Shown one piece after another: positions 27,171 through 35,568 of a stretch of DNA of 64,000 nt. Below the pieces are notes generated by a model. It had not been told where the DNA came from, ran no database searches, and was given only the letters and a program-made list of their open reading frames with translations. The stretch covers positions 124,001 to 188,000 of the forward strand of contig JARACJ010000006.1 of NCBI GenBank assembly GCA_028767165.1. Reading direction: 5' to 3'. This stretch comes from Proteobacteria bacterium DTSAM18. Lineage in GTDB: Bacteria; Myxococcota_A; UBA796; GCA-2862545. A program made the translations under genes and the position numbers. Each line of letters starts with the position of its first letter. Positions within the stretch are counted from its first letter, which is position 1.

Positions 27171-28852
27171 GGGAGCACCTCCAGGCCCGTGTCGGCCACG
27201 ACGGACGCGTCCGGCGGGCTCAGCCAGTCGCCCCAGGGCGTGCGCAGGACGTTGGTGCCGCAGTGCACCTCGCCCAGCATCATGTGGTAGTTGTCCCAGT
27301 CGTCGACGAAGTGCAGCTCCAGGTCGCTCGGCAGGAGCGCGGTGACCTCCTCGATGAAGGGGTCGTCTGCCTGCTCGTCGCTCGGGCCCCGCATGAAGGG
27401 GTCGGCCAGGAAGACCCGCGTGGGCTCCCCCTCGAGCTCGACCACCACGAGGTTGGCCATGCCCGGGATGAGCGAGGCGCCGGTGCCGCCACAACCGGCC
27501 GTGACCTCGAACAGCGATGGCAGGGCGATGATGTCGGACTCGGTGAGCCCGAGCTCCTCCATCATCTTCTCCTTCATGGGCTCGAGGTGGTCGACCCGGA
27601 CCTCTTCGTTGTAGTCGACGAGGTCATCGTCCTCGAGCAGCGCGGCCACCGTTGTGAAGCCGTGGTCGGCGTAGTGGGGAATGACCTGGTGGGGGTCCAT
27701 GTCCTCGAGGAGCGCCCAGGCAGCCTCTACATCCGAGAACACGAGCTTGAAGCCCTTGGCGGAGGAGGCATCCGGCACGAAGGCCATGACCTCGTCGACG
27801 TGGCCCACGCACAGCCAGGAGGTGTCGACCCAGAAGGGATCCTGCACGTGCATCGAGTCGGCGCCCTCCCGGAACAGCCGATCGGGGCCGTACCCGTTGT
27901 AGTCGTCCTTGGCGCCGTAGTACATGCGTCCGAAGGGGTACGCCTGCTCGCCCACGACCACCGGCGGCGAGACCTCGACATTGCCGAAGGAGTCCTGGCT
28001 GGTGGACCGGAAGGGCTTGCCCCAGGTGGCGATGCGGTGGTCGGGCAGCGTGAAGAGGTTCTCGGGGAAGTCATCGAGGCCGCGGTCGCGGGTGGAGTCC
28101 ATCACCACGTCGAGGTGCTGGCCGGACGGGTGCACCACCGACGAGAACTCCACCTCATCCTGCACCCAGACATCCCAGTCGTAGACCCAGCCCGTGAGCC
28201 GGGTGAACTCGTCTCCGATGACGTCCTCGAACGCCGCCACGAAGTCCTGGTTGCCCCACGGCCCGCCCATGAACATGCCGTAGACCTGCTCGGCGGTCTG
28301 CAGGTGGTGGTTGAAGACCAGGGGGGGCGAACCGACGGGCACGAGCCAGGTGGTGGGATCGCCCTCGTGCAGCACCTCGGTGACCTGCAGCTGTGCCTCG
28401 CGAAGGTAGGCCCCCGCCTCGAAGCGAAGCGCGATGGGCCCCTCGATCCCGACCACCAACGGCTCGCCGAGGACGGGGATGGGCGTGCCATCGGCCAGCG
28501 ACAGGCGCAACTGGGAGGGGTCGTCGGCGAGCAGCTGCAGCTCGACGTGGCTGACGCCCGCCTCCGCCCCGTTGGCGCTGGGGAGCAGCTCGTACAGGAA
28601 GATGTCGTTGTCGCCCACGACCTCCTCGTCGTCGAAGTCCGTCAGCCCGTCGAGGTCGTCGTCGTCGAGGTTGGGCAGCGCGACGATGTGCGCTGGAAGC
28701 ACCATGCCCGACGGGTGGATGGCCTCGACCGCTGTGTCGGCGGTGGGCTCGCTCGCCGTGGTTCCGGTGGCCGTGACCGATTCGTCAGACTGCGGTGAGA
28801 CGCATCCGACCGACACGATCAGCAGCAGGCTCCCTCTCCCGCATCTCGCCAT
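27167..28852 (-). CDS. Peptidyl-arginine deiminase (PAD-type) lipoprotein
   Basis: 561 residues. A lipoprotein signal (SLLLIVSVGC, lipidated Cys17) and a Thr-rich linker precede a short calcium-type segment (NLDDDDLDGLTDFDDEE) and the PAD fold. The four catalytic residues of animal PADs can be aligned: Asp232 (VWVQDE), His351 and Asp353 (VGHVDE), Cys531 (EVHCGTN). A typical PAD converts peptidyl-arginine to citrulline, usually with calcium. It is a calcium-dependent PAD by similarity; activity here is inferred. Start is at 28852, the only credible signal peptide; the frame runs upstream without one. It is divergent from 28925. Confidence 0.88.
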   Translation of the reverse strand: MARCGRGSLLLIVSVGCVSPQSDESVTATGTTASEPTADTAVEAIHPSGMVLPAHIVALPNLDDDDLDGLTDFDDEEVVGDNDIFLYELLPSANGAEAGVSHVELQLLADDPSQLRLSLADGTPIPVLGEPLVVGIEGPIALRFEAGAYLREAQLQVTEVLHEGDPTTWLVPVGSPPLVFNHHLQTAEQVYGMFMGGPWGNQDFVAAFEDVIGDEFTRLTGWVYDWDVWVQDEVEFSSVVHPSGQHLDVVMDSTRDRGLDDFPENLFTLPDHRIATWGKPFRSTSQDSFGNVEVSPPVVVGEQAYPFGRMYYGAKDDYNGYGPDRLFREGADSMHVQDPFWVDTSWLCVGHVDEVMAFVPDASSAKGFKLVFSDVEAAWALLEDMDPHQVIPHYADHGFTTVAALLEDDDLVDYNEEVRVDHLEPMKEKMMEELGLTESDIIALPSLFEVTAGCGGTGASLIPGMANLVVVELEGEPTRVFLADPFMRGPSDEQADDPFIEEVTALLPSDLELHFVDDWDNYHMMLGEVHCGTNVLRTPWGDWLSPPDASVVADTGLEVLP

Positions 28853-28924
28853 GATTGCCTTCCCCCCTGAACTACGGTACCGGTTCAGCACCAAGACCGC
28901 ACTTGTACCCCCCACGGAGCAGGC

Positions 28925-29287
28925 ATGTCCTACGAAATCTACAAGACCCTCCATTTTCTCGGTATCGCGATGCTGATGCTCTCCCTCGGTGGATTCGCGG
29001 GCCTCGCCCTGTCCGGCCAGGGCCCCACCGAGTCGTCGCGCAAGCTGATGCTGTCCACCCACGGCACCTCGCTCATCATCATCCTCGTCGCCGGCTTCGG
29101 CATGCACGCCAAGGCGGGCATCGGCGGCTTCCCCCTGTGGCTCATCCTCAAGCTGCTCGTGTGGGTGGTGTTCGGTGGTCTCACGGTGCTCTTCCGCAAG
29201 CGCCCGGAGTCCGCGAAGGCCCTGTGGTGGATCATGCCCGTGCTCGTCGCCTTCGCCGGCTGGCTGGCCCTCGCCAAGCCCTTCTGA
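28925..29287 (+). CDS. Small membrane protein with four helices
   Basis: 120 residues, nearly all hydrophobic: helices at about 9-29, 45-63, 68-88 and 99-117. The sequence (LHFLGIAMLMLSLGGFAGLAL) has no motif I recognise. It has a plausible ribosome site (ACGGAGCAGGC) and ends before a strong terminator. Integral inner-membrane protein; function unknown. The start of the deiminase is 72 bp away on the other strand. Confidence 0.75.
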   Translation: MSYEIYKTLHFLGIAMLMLSLGGFAGLALSGQGPTESSRKLMLSTHGTSLIIILVAGFGMHAKAGIGGFPLWLILKLLVWVVFGGLTVLFRKRPESAKALWWIMPVLVAFAGWLALAKPF

Positions 29288-29300
29288 CCCAAGACGCGCA

Positions 29301-29330
29301 AGGGCGGGGAGCCTGCTGGCGCCCCGCCCT
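29301..29330. terminator. Terminator between small membrane protein and fni
   Basis: Nine-bp stem AGGGCGGGG/CCCCGCCCT with a 12-nt loop between convergent stops at 29287 and 29353. Confidence 0.65.
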
Positions 29331-29352
29331 CCTCGTGCACCCCTGCAGGGTG

Positions 29353-30456
29353 TCAGCCGATGGGTGCGTGACCGTTGAGCACGTCGAGCACCCGCACGCG
29401 GGACAGCTCGGACAGGTTGCGGGCACCGGTGCAGAAGCACAGCACCTTGAGCTCGTAGATGATGTCCTCGAGGGCTGCCACGACGGCGTCTTCACCCTCG
29501 ACGGCCGCCTCGAGCAGGGGCTTGGCCAGGCCCACCACGTCGGCGCCGAGGGCGATGGCCACCGCCACGTCGAGGCCGGTGCGGACACCGCCAGAGCCGA
29601 CCACCAGGCGATCCGGGAAGGCCTCGCGGGCCATGCGGATGCTCGTGGGCGTGGGCACGCCGAAGGCGGCCAGACGGATGCCGGTACGACGCTGGCGTCC
29701 GCCCTCGCTGGCCCGGTAGGCCTCCACGGCAGCCCAGGACGTACCGCCGGTGCCGGCGACCTCCACACCTGCGATGGGCAGGCCCTGCAGCTTCCCGAGG
29801 GTGCGCTGGGACAGACCGGAGCCGACCTCCTTGACGAAGGCAGGCACCTTCAGCTCCTCGATGAAGCCGGGCAGCTTGTCGAGCAGGCCCTTGAACCGGG
29901 TGTCGCCCTCCGGCTGGATGGCTTCCTGCAGCGGGTTGATGTGGATGTTGACCGCGTCGGCCGAGACCTCCTCGAGCGCGCGGTTCACCTCTTCGGCACC
30001 CACGCCGTAGTTGAGCTGCACGGCGCCCACGTTGCCGATGAGCAGCGGCAGATCCGGTGCATGATCCCGCACGCGGAAGCTGCTGGAGACCTCGGGGTGC
30101 ACGATCATCGCCCGCTGGGAGCCCAGCGCCATGCCCACACCCACCCGGGCCGCGGCACGAGCCAGGATGCGGTTGATGTCGCCGGTGCGATCGGTGCCGC
30201 CGGTCATGGCGCCGATCATGAGCGGCGCGTTCAGCTTGCGGCCGAGGATCTCCGTGGAGAGATCGACCTCGTCCAGATCCACCTCGGGCAGGGCGTCGTA
30301 CTCGAGCGTGTACCGACCGAAGCCTGCGAGCAGGGGTTGGCCCGCTACGGGCTTCTCGAGGACCACGTCGATGTGGTGGTCCTTGCGTTGCTTGAGGAGA
30401 TCGTCAGACAAGAAAGCCTCCAGGACAGGACGGGCCTGTAACTCTGGAGGCTGCAT
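29353..30456 (-). CDS. fni: Type 2 isopentenyl-diphosphate delta-isomerase
   Basis: 367 residues from the ATG at 30456; a GTG at 30474 would extend it by six. Type-2 IDI is FMN/NADPH-dependent and interconverts IPP and DMAPP. Diagnostic motifs: RKDHHID near the N-terminus, IGAMTGGTDRTGDIN, ALGSQRAM, QLNYGVGAEE, NPLQE and the FMN-phosphate site SGGVRTGLDVAVAIALGADVVG. Member of the minus-strand run alr-...-map-fni. Consistent with myxobacterial isoprenoid synthesis, where Fni is common. Confidence 0.93.
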   Translation of the reverse strand: MQPPELQARPVLEAFLSDDLLKQRKDHHIDVVLEKPVAGQPLLAGFGRYTLEYDALPEVDLDEVDLSTEILGRKLNAPLMIGAMTGGTDRTGDINRILARAAARVGVGMALGSQRAMIVHPEVSSSFRVRDHAPDLPLLIGNVGAVQLNYGVGAEEVNRALEEVSADAVNIHINPLQEAIQPEGDTRFKGLLDKLPGFIEELKVPAFVKEVGSGLSQRTLGKLQGLPIAGVEVAGTGGTSWAAVEAYRASEGGRQRRTGIRLAAFGVPTPTSIRMAREAFPDRLVVGSGGVRTGLDVAVAIALGADVVGLAKPLLEAAVEGEDAVVAALEDIIYELKVLCFCTGARNLSELSRVRVLDVLNGHAPIG

Positions 30457-30508
30457 CTGATCCACCGCAGTCACGGTGTTCTGTGTTCCGGCACGCGCCG
30501 GCGGCCCC

Positions 30509-31339
30509 TCAGGCGGAGGCGGAGGAGTAGTGCCCGAGCTGGGCCCACTCGACGTCCTCGGAGTGCTTGAGCAGGCCGTCGCGCTTGGTGAGCACCTCGA
30601 CGCCGGTGCGGGTGACGAGGACGGTGTGCTCGAACTGGGCCGACAGGGAGCGATCCTGGGTGAGGACGGTCCAGCCGTCGTCGAGCAGGACGGTCTCGTG
30701 GCTGCCGAGGTTCACCATGGGTTCGATGGTGAAGATCATGCCGCGCTTGAGCCGCATGCCGGTGCCGGGCTCACCGTAGTGCAGCACGGCGGGCTCGGTG
30801 TGGAAGACGCGACCGATGCCGTGGCCGGTGTAGTCGCGCACCACGCTGCAGCCCTTGGACTCGACGAAGCTCTGCATGGCGTGACCGAGATCGCCGAGGC
30901 GTGCACCGGGCTTGACGCCGGCGATGCCGATCTCGAGGGCCTGGCGGGCCACCTCGGTGACGTGCTTGGCCATCGGGGAGGGCTCACCCACGTAGAAGGT
31001 GGCGCTGGTGTCGCCGTAGAAGCCGAGCCGCTTGGGCAGGGTGGTGGTGACATCGACGTTGATGATGTCGCCGTCCTTGAGGACCACCGGACCGGGAATG
31101 CCGTGGCACACGCACTCGTTGATGCTCGTGCACACGGACTTGGGAAAGCCCCGGTAGTTGAGCGGCGACGGGTAGGCATCGTGGGCCACGATGTAGTCGT
31201 GGACCAGGGTGTTGATGTCTTCCGTGGTGATGCCGGGCTTGATGTGCTCCGCGATCATGCTGAGGGTGTCGGCTGCCAGCTTGCAGCTCGCCCGCATCTG
31301 CTTGAGCTCGGAATGGGAAAGGATGTCGACGCGTGCCAT
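30509..31339 (-). CDS. map: Methionine aminopeptidase, type I
   Basis: 276 residues. Removes N-terminal Met from nascent proteins. Metal and catalytic residues are all visible: H79 (CVCHG), D96 (INVDVT), D110 (YGDTSAT), H173 (TGHGIG), E206 (TIEPM), E237 (FEHTV). The stretch between the first two Asp ligands carries about three extra residues (TTLPKRLG) relative to E. coli. It is co-directional with fni (52-bp gap) and the di-haem gene upstream (63-bp gap). Cytoplasmic. Confidence 0.95.
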   Translation of the reverse strand: MARVDILSHSELKQMRASCKLAADTLSMIAEHIKPGITTEDINTLVHDYIVAHDAYPSPLNYRGFPKSVCTSINECVCHGIPGPVVLKDGDIINVDVTTTLPKRLGFYGDTSATFYVGEPSPMAKHVTEVARQALEIGIAGVKPGARLGDLGHAMQSFVESKGCSVVRDYTGHGIGRVFHTEPAVLHYGEPGTGMRLKRGMIFTIEPMVNLGSHETVLLDDGWTVLTQDRSLSAQFEHTVLVTRTGVEVLTKRDGLLKHSEDVEWAQLGHYSSASA

Positions 31340-31402
31340 GGGTGAAAACCTCGCTTGTGGGCGGGTGTAGCTCCTGCCATGGCACGCCGCAACGTGCCGG
31401 AC

Positions 31403-33436
31403 CTACAGAGAGCGCAGGAACGCCTCGAGATCCGACTTCTCCTGGGCCGACAGGTGGTTCGTCTTGCCCATGCCGACATTCTCGGCGATGTCGATCAGCT
31501 CGGCCAGATCCGCGGCGCTGCCGTCGTGCAGGTAGGGCGCGGTGGCGGCCACGCCGACGAGACCGGGGGTGTTCACCGAGGCCTCGCCGACCATCGCGTG
31601 GAAGCCGTTGTCGGTGTAGCGATCGCCGAAGTGGCAGCTGCCACAGCCGACGTCGTCGCGGAAGAACACCTCGCGCCCGCGCTCGACGGCATCCGTAGGC
31701 TGGATGGGCAGGATGACATCGCGGGTGGAGTTGATGAACGCCGCCACCTGGGCCGCCTGAACGGCGGTGATGCCATCGCCGCCCATGCGGTTCTGGGAGG
31801 TGAGGTGGACCTCGGTGGCCACCGAGTCGACGTCGTTCGACCAGGTGATGGGTGCGGTCTGGTCCACGGGGCCGGCCAGCGAGGGCACCTGGCGCACGCC
31901 GTGGTCGAACGTGAAGGTGCTGCCGTCGGTGCGGCCGTCGACGTGGCAGGTGGCGCAGCTGACGCCCGAGCCGACCGAGGACATCGTGGCATCGTTGGCG
32001 CTGAAGAACAGCCTGCGACCCTCGAGCACCTGGCTCGGCAGCTCGGACTGGGGAAGCTCGAAGCGCTCCGCCGCGTAGAACGTGGGGTCGACCATGTGCT
32101 GCTCGCTGACCCGCTCGTCGACCGCCTGCTCGAAGTCGGCCACGGAAGCGCGGGTGACCGCCCGGTCGAGCCAGGCCCAGGTGAGCAGGTTGCCCTGGCC
32201 GTCGAGGGCGAGGGAGCGGCTGCCGAGGCCGGTGTTCACGACCGCCTGGATCGTGGTGAGGATGGAGCCCTCCTCCTGATCCTCGAAGGCGAAGTCGCGG
32301 ATGGCCCGCACGGGCACGGCGGACACGGCGCCCACGCCCTCCATCGAGGCGAAGACGAAGCGGCCCTCGGGCTCGAACACCACGGCGTTGACGTAGCCGC
32401 GACCCTCGAAGAGGGGCACATCGGCGAACCGGCCGCCATCGCCCGTGTCGACGAAGATGTCGCCCTCGGGCTGCATCATCGCCGGGTTGCCGTGATCGAC
32501 GCCGAGGGTGCTGACGCCCTGCTCCGCCGCGACGGCACCATCCACCAGCATGCGCTCGGCTCGGCTGAAGTCGGGCTGGCCGTCGGTGCGGACCGGGGCC
32601 ACGATGACCACCGGGTTGAACCGACCGAGCTCGGAGTCGCCGCCGCTCATGGCGTAGCCGTTGGAGCGGGGTTCCGGCTCGGCGCCACCCGCGGGGGTGG
32701 TCTTGTCGATGTACAGCGCGGGAATGGCGACGAAGTGGCCGTCGGGATCGAACGTGGGCGAGCCGGTGACACGGGGCTCGAGGGGCACGGGCTCGCCGCC
32801 GGTGGGCTCGAAGGTGGCCGTGTCGAAGCGCTGGGGCGGGGTGTGGGTGGCGGGCGGAAGCGGCGTGGGGGTGAGGACCTCGCCGTTCAGCAGGTCGATG
32901 GTGACGATCTCGTCTCCCACCACGCTGCCGACGTACAGCATGCCGCCATCTGGGTGGATGGCCACCCACCGGGGCTCTCCGCCCACCTGGAAGGTGGCCA
33001 CGATCTCGCCGGTGGCGACATCGATCTTCACCACCTTGCCCTCCTGGGCCACGGCCACGTACAGGAACTGGCCATCGGGGCTGAAGACGATGCCCTCGGG
33101 CTCCGCGCCCACGGTGACGACGAGCACGAGCTCGAGGCCGGAAGGGGTCTCGCGGTAGATGTGGACCACGCCGTCGACCCGAAGGGTGACCGCCACCAGA
33201 TCCTCGTAGCGGGTGACCGCCGCAGGCTCGGTGCCCACGAGGATCTCGACGGCCTCGGCGGTGGCCGGATCCACCATCGTGAGAGAGCCGTTGTCGGCGT
33301 CGGTGACGTAGCCGCGCTCGTAGGTCTGCGACCAGGCGATCTGCGAGCTGTGGGGCACGAAGCCCTCGGGTGCGTTCGTGGCGTCACCGCAGCCCATCAG
33401 GGCCAGCGCCACCAGCATGCTCTTGTTCATCATCAC
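31403..33436 (-). CDS. Lipoprotein fusing a YVTN beta-propeller to a di-haem cytochrome c domain
   Basis: 677 residues. The lipoprotein signal ends ALMGCGD. Residues ~20-440 carry YVTN-type beta-propeller blades (GIVFSPDGQFLYVAVAQEG, HPDGGMLYVGSVVGDE). The C-terminal ~200 residues carry two c-type haem sites, CATCH and CGSCH, with a MauG/CCP-like layout (PAPYLHDGSA-type sequence APYLHDG near the end). This suggests a periplasmic or surface redox protein; the substrate is not evident. It is in the middle of the alr-map run but probably unrelated to it functionally. Confidence 0.88.
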   Translation of the reverse strand: MMMNKSMLVALALMGCGDATNAPEGFVPHSSQIAWSQTYERGYVTDADNGSLTMVDPATAEAVEILVGTEPAAVTRYEDLVAVTLRVDGVVHIYRETPSGLELVLVVTVGAEPEGIVFSPDGQFLYVAVAQEGKVVKIDVATGEIVATFQVGGEPRWVAIHPDGGMLYVGSVVGDEIVTIDLLNGEVLTPTPLPPATHTPPQRFDTATFEPTGGEPVPLEPRVTGSPTFDPDGHFVAIPALYIDKTTPAGGAEPEPRSNGYAMSGGDSELGRFNPVVIVAPVRTDGQPDFSRAERMLVDGAVAAEQGVSTLGVDHGNPAMMQPEGDIFVDTGDGGRFADVPLFEGRGYVNAVVFEPEGRFVFASMEGVGAVSAVPVRAIRDFAFEDQEEGSILTTIQAVVNTGLGSRSLALDGQGNLLTWAWLDRAVTRASVADFEQAVDERVSEQHMVDPTFYAAERFELPQSELPSQVLEGRRLFFSANDATMSSVGSGVSCATCHVDGRTDGSTFTFDHGVRQVPSLAGPVDQTAPITWSNDVDSVATEVHLTSQNRMGGDGITAVQAAQVAAFINSTRDVILPIQPTDAVERGREVFFRDDVGCGSCHFGDRYTDNGFHAMVGEASVNTPGLVGVAATAPYLHDGSAADLAELIDIAENVGMGKTNHLSAQEKSDLEAFLRSL

Positions 33437-33516
33437 TTCTCCCCTTTCCGCCCAGCCCGCGTTGTAGCGTACCGATCGGCCGCTGTCATGAGGATGTCAC
33501 CCAATCCGCCGACGGG

Positions 33517-34236
33517 TCAGAAGATTCCCACCACATGTACGCCTGCCCCGCCGATCATGACGGTCGGCGCGACCATGGCGTGCACCTTCGGACCGCCGAA
33601 GATGTAGTCCTTCTCCGCATCTTCGAGCCGCGCACGGGAGCGGATGTTGTGGATGTCCTGGGCCATCATCATGGGCAGGCTCAGGATCGCGAAGAATCCG
33701 CCCACGCCCAGCCACGGTCCCGGGAAGGCGTCCTCGCTGAAGATCAGCAGATCGGCGCCCCCCACCGCGGCCAGTCCGGACCCGATGGACGCGAACACCA
33801 TGCCCGTCCAGCCCCAGGCCGTGCCGGTGCCGTTGATGCGGCGGTAGCCCCGGCCCGCCTGGAGCACGCCCCAGGAGTAGGTGAGGAAGCCGGCGCTCGC
33901 GGAGATCACCCCCGCACCCGACAGGTGCCACAGGGCGTTGGACGTGGCGTTGTAGCGATCGTCGTAGGCGTCGCGCTCCCACCAGTCGAGATCGGTGGCG
34001 TCGTACCAGGGCTGCATCGCGGGGGAGGCGGCCATCAGCGCGCCTGCCCCGACGAGCCCGCCGGATGCCACGCGGAGCTTCCAGGAGGTGCGGACCATGT
34101 CGTAGCCCTGGACCACGCGGGCACGCTGCAGCTCCAGGGAGGGCACCTTCGCCTTCGGATCCTCAGCGGCCGTGGCGGTGAAGGACAGCAGGCAGGCCCC
34201 GGCGAGGACCCACCCGCGGATGGTTGCAGTGAACAA
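33517..34236 (-). CDS. Predicted membrane protein with signal sequence
   Basis: 239 residues from a TTG at 34236, directly after the alr stop; no in-frame upstream start exists because that codon is TGA. A GGGGGA ribosome site lies 7 nt before the TTG. A signal-like helix (WVLAGACLLSFTATAA) leads to three or four further hydrophobic segments (VASGGLVGAGALMAAS, GAGVISASAGFLTY, GFFAILSLPMMMAQ). Family not recognised. Coupled to alr. Confidence 0.6.
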   Translation of the reverse strand: MFTATIRGWVLAGACLLSFTATAAEDPKAKVPSLELQRARVVQGYDMVRTSWKLRVASGGLVGAGALMAASPAMQPWYDATDLDWWERDAYDDRYNATSNALWHLSGAGVISASAGFLTYSWGVLQAGRGYRRINGTGTAWGWTGMVFASIGSGLAAVGGADLLIFSEDAFPGPWLGVGGFFAILSLPMMMAQDIHNIRSRARLEDAEKDYIFGGPKVHAMVAPTVMIGGAGVHVVGIF

Positions 34237-35424
34237 TCATTCCCCCGACGTCGGAAGGACCACCCGCCACAGATGCTGCCCAAGTCGCGTCACGATCTCA
34301 TAGTTGATGGTATCCGCCCAATCCGCAAGCTGTTCCGCGCGCAGTACCTCGGAACCGTCCGTTCCGAGCAGCGTGGCCACGATCTCGTCGCCCACGTCGG
34401 GTACCTCGGTCACGTCGACGATGAGGTGGTTCATCATCACGCGGCCGAGCACGGGGCAGCGATGACCGTCGACGAGCACGTGGCCCCGGTTCGACAGCCG
34501 CCGGGGGTAGCCGTCGAAGTAGCCCACCGGAAGGACCGCCACGGTGGTGTCGCGGGCACACCGGTGAGTGCAGCCGTACCCGATGAAGCCACCTTCCGGC
34601 ACCGTCTTCACGATCTGGCTGCGGACCCGCCATCGCATCACCGGGTGCAGCTCCGGTAGGGTCCCGGCGAGGAGCTTGAGGCCGATGCGCGTCTCGGTGC
34701 TGGGCCACAGGCCATAGGCCGCGATGCCACAGCGCACGCCGGACAGACGCGACGAAGGCAGCACCATGGACGCGGCCGAGGCGGCCGCGTGGACGAAGGG
34801 ATCGTCCGGCAGCCCCACCAGCTTCCATGCCTGCAAGGCCTCCCGCAAGCCGGCGACCTGTTCCCGCGCGTAGTCCTGCTCGGTGACGTCCTCGGTGTTG
34901 GCGAGGTGGGTCATCAGGCCGACGAAGTCGAACACGTCGGTGTGGGCGGCGAGGGTCCGCATCCACGCCTCGTAGCCCCCACGGACCGGGCCCTCCCGGC
35001 CGAGACCGGTGTCCACGTGCACGTGGACCTTCAAGCGCAGTCCGTGCGGCTTCAGGGCCTCGGCCCACTGCAGGTGGTCGTCGCCCGTGATGGCCACCTC
35101 GATACCCGCCCGGGCCAACTCCACCGCCTCCCCCGGGCCACAGGCCCCGAGGACCACCAGACGCACCGTCCGCCCGTCGGTGTCGGCCTGACCACGGAGC
35201 CACAGTGCCTCACGTGGTTCAATTACGTAGACGGTGTCGGCGAGCTGCAGGGCCAGCGGACCGAGTTGCTCGAGCCCGTGCCCGTAGGCGTTGCCCTTGA
35301 GCACGACACCGAAGTCCGCGGGCGCCGAGATCTCGCGTAGCACCTGGAGATTGTGCGCGAAGGCCTCTCCGGACAGCTCGATCCACGAGCTGCGCTCCGG
35401 TCGTTTGCCCTGATACGGTCCCAT
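34237..35424 (-). CDS. alr: Alanine racemase
   Basis: 395 residues. PLP enzyme supplying D-alanine for peptidoglycan. PLP Lys is K43 (VVLKGNAYGHG), and the C-terminal catalytic Tyr is in FIGYGCTH. Conserved FVHAAASAAS, GVRCGIAAYGLWP and GRVMMNHLIVDVTEVP complete the family pattern. It is the first gene of the minus-strand run and overlaps nothing upstream. D-Ala use in the cell wall is the family role. Confidence 0.94.
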   Translation of the reverse strand: MGPYQGKRPERSSWIELSGEAFAHNLQVLREISAPADFGVVLKGNAYGHGLEQLGPLALQLADTVYVIEPREALWLRGQADTDGRTVRLVVLGACGPGEAVELARAGIEVAITGDDHLQWAEALKPHGLRLKVHVHVDTGLGREGPVRGGYEAWMRTLAAHTDVFDFVGLMTHLANTEDVTEQDYAREQVAGLREALQAWKLVGLPDDPFVHAAASAASMVLPSSRLSGVRCGIAAYGLWPSTETRIGLKLLAGTLPELHPVMRWRVRSQIVKTVPEGGFIGYGCTHRCARDTTVAVLPVGYFDGYPRRLSNRGHVLVDGHRCPVLGRVMMNHLIVDVTEVPDVGDEIVATLLGTDGSEVLRAEQLADWADTINYEIVTRLGQHLWRVVLPTSGE

Positions 35425-35568
35425 GCTGCCCTCCTGGTTCGACGCAGACCCGTAGGGGGTACCTCATGGCAAAGTCGAACACAACGCGCGCGGCCGGTTG
35501 CGGCGGCGTACGCCTCCGTGGATAGTGCGGTGCTATCGTACCAATGGCCTGCCACCCTGGAGTCAGCC

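Noticed and set aside
27263-28798. 511-aa frame opposite the deiminase
   Set aside because: Deiminase motifs on the minus strand are decisive; this frame has no matching family pattern.
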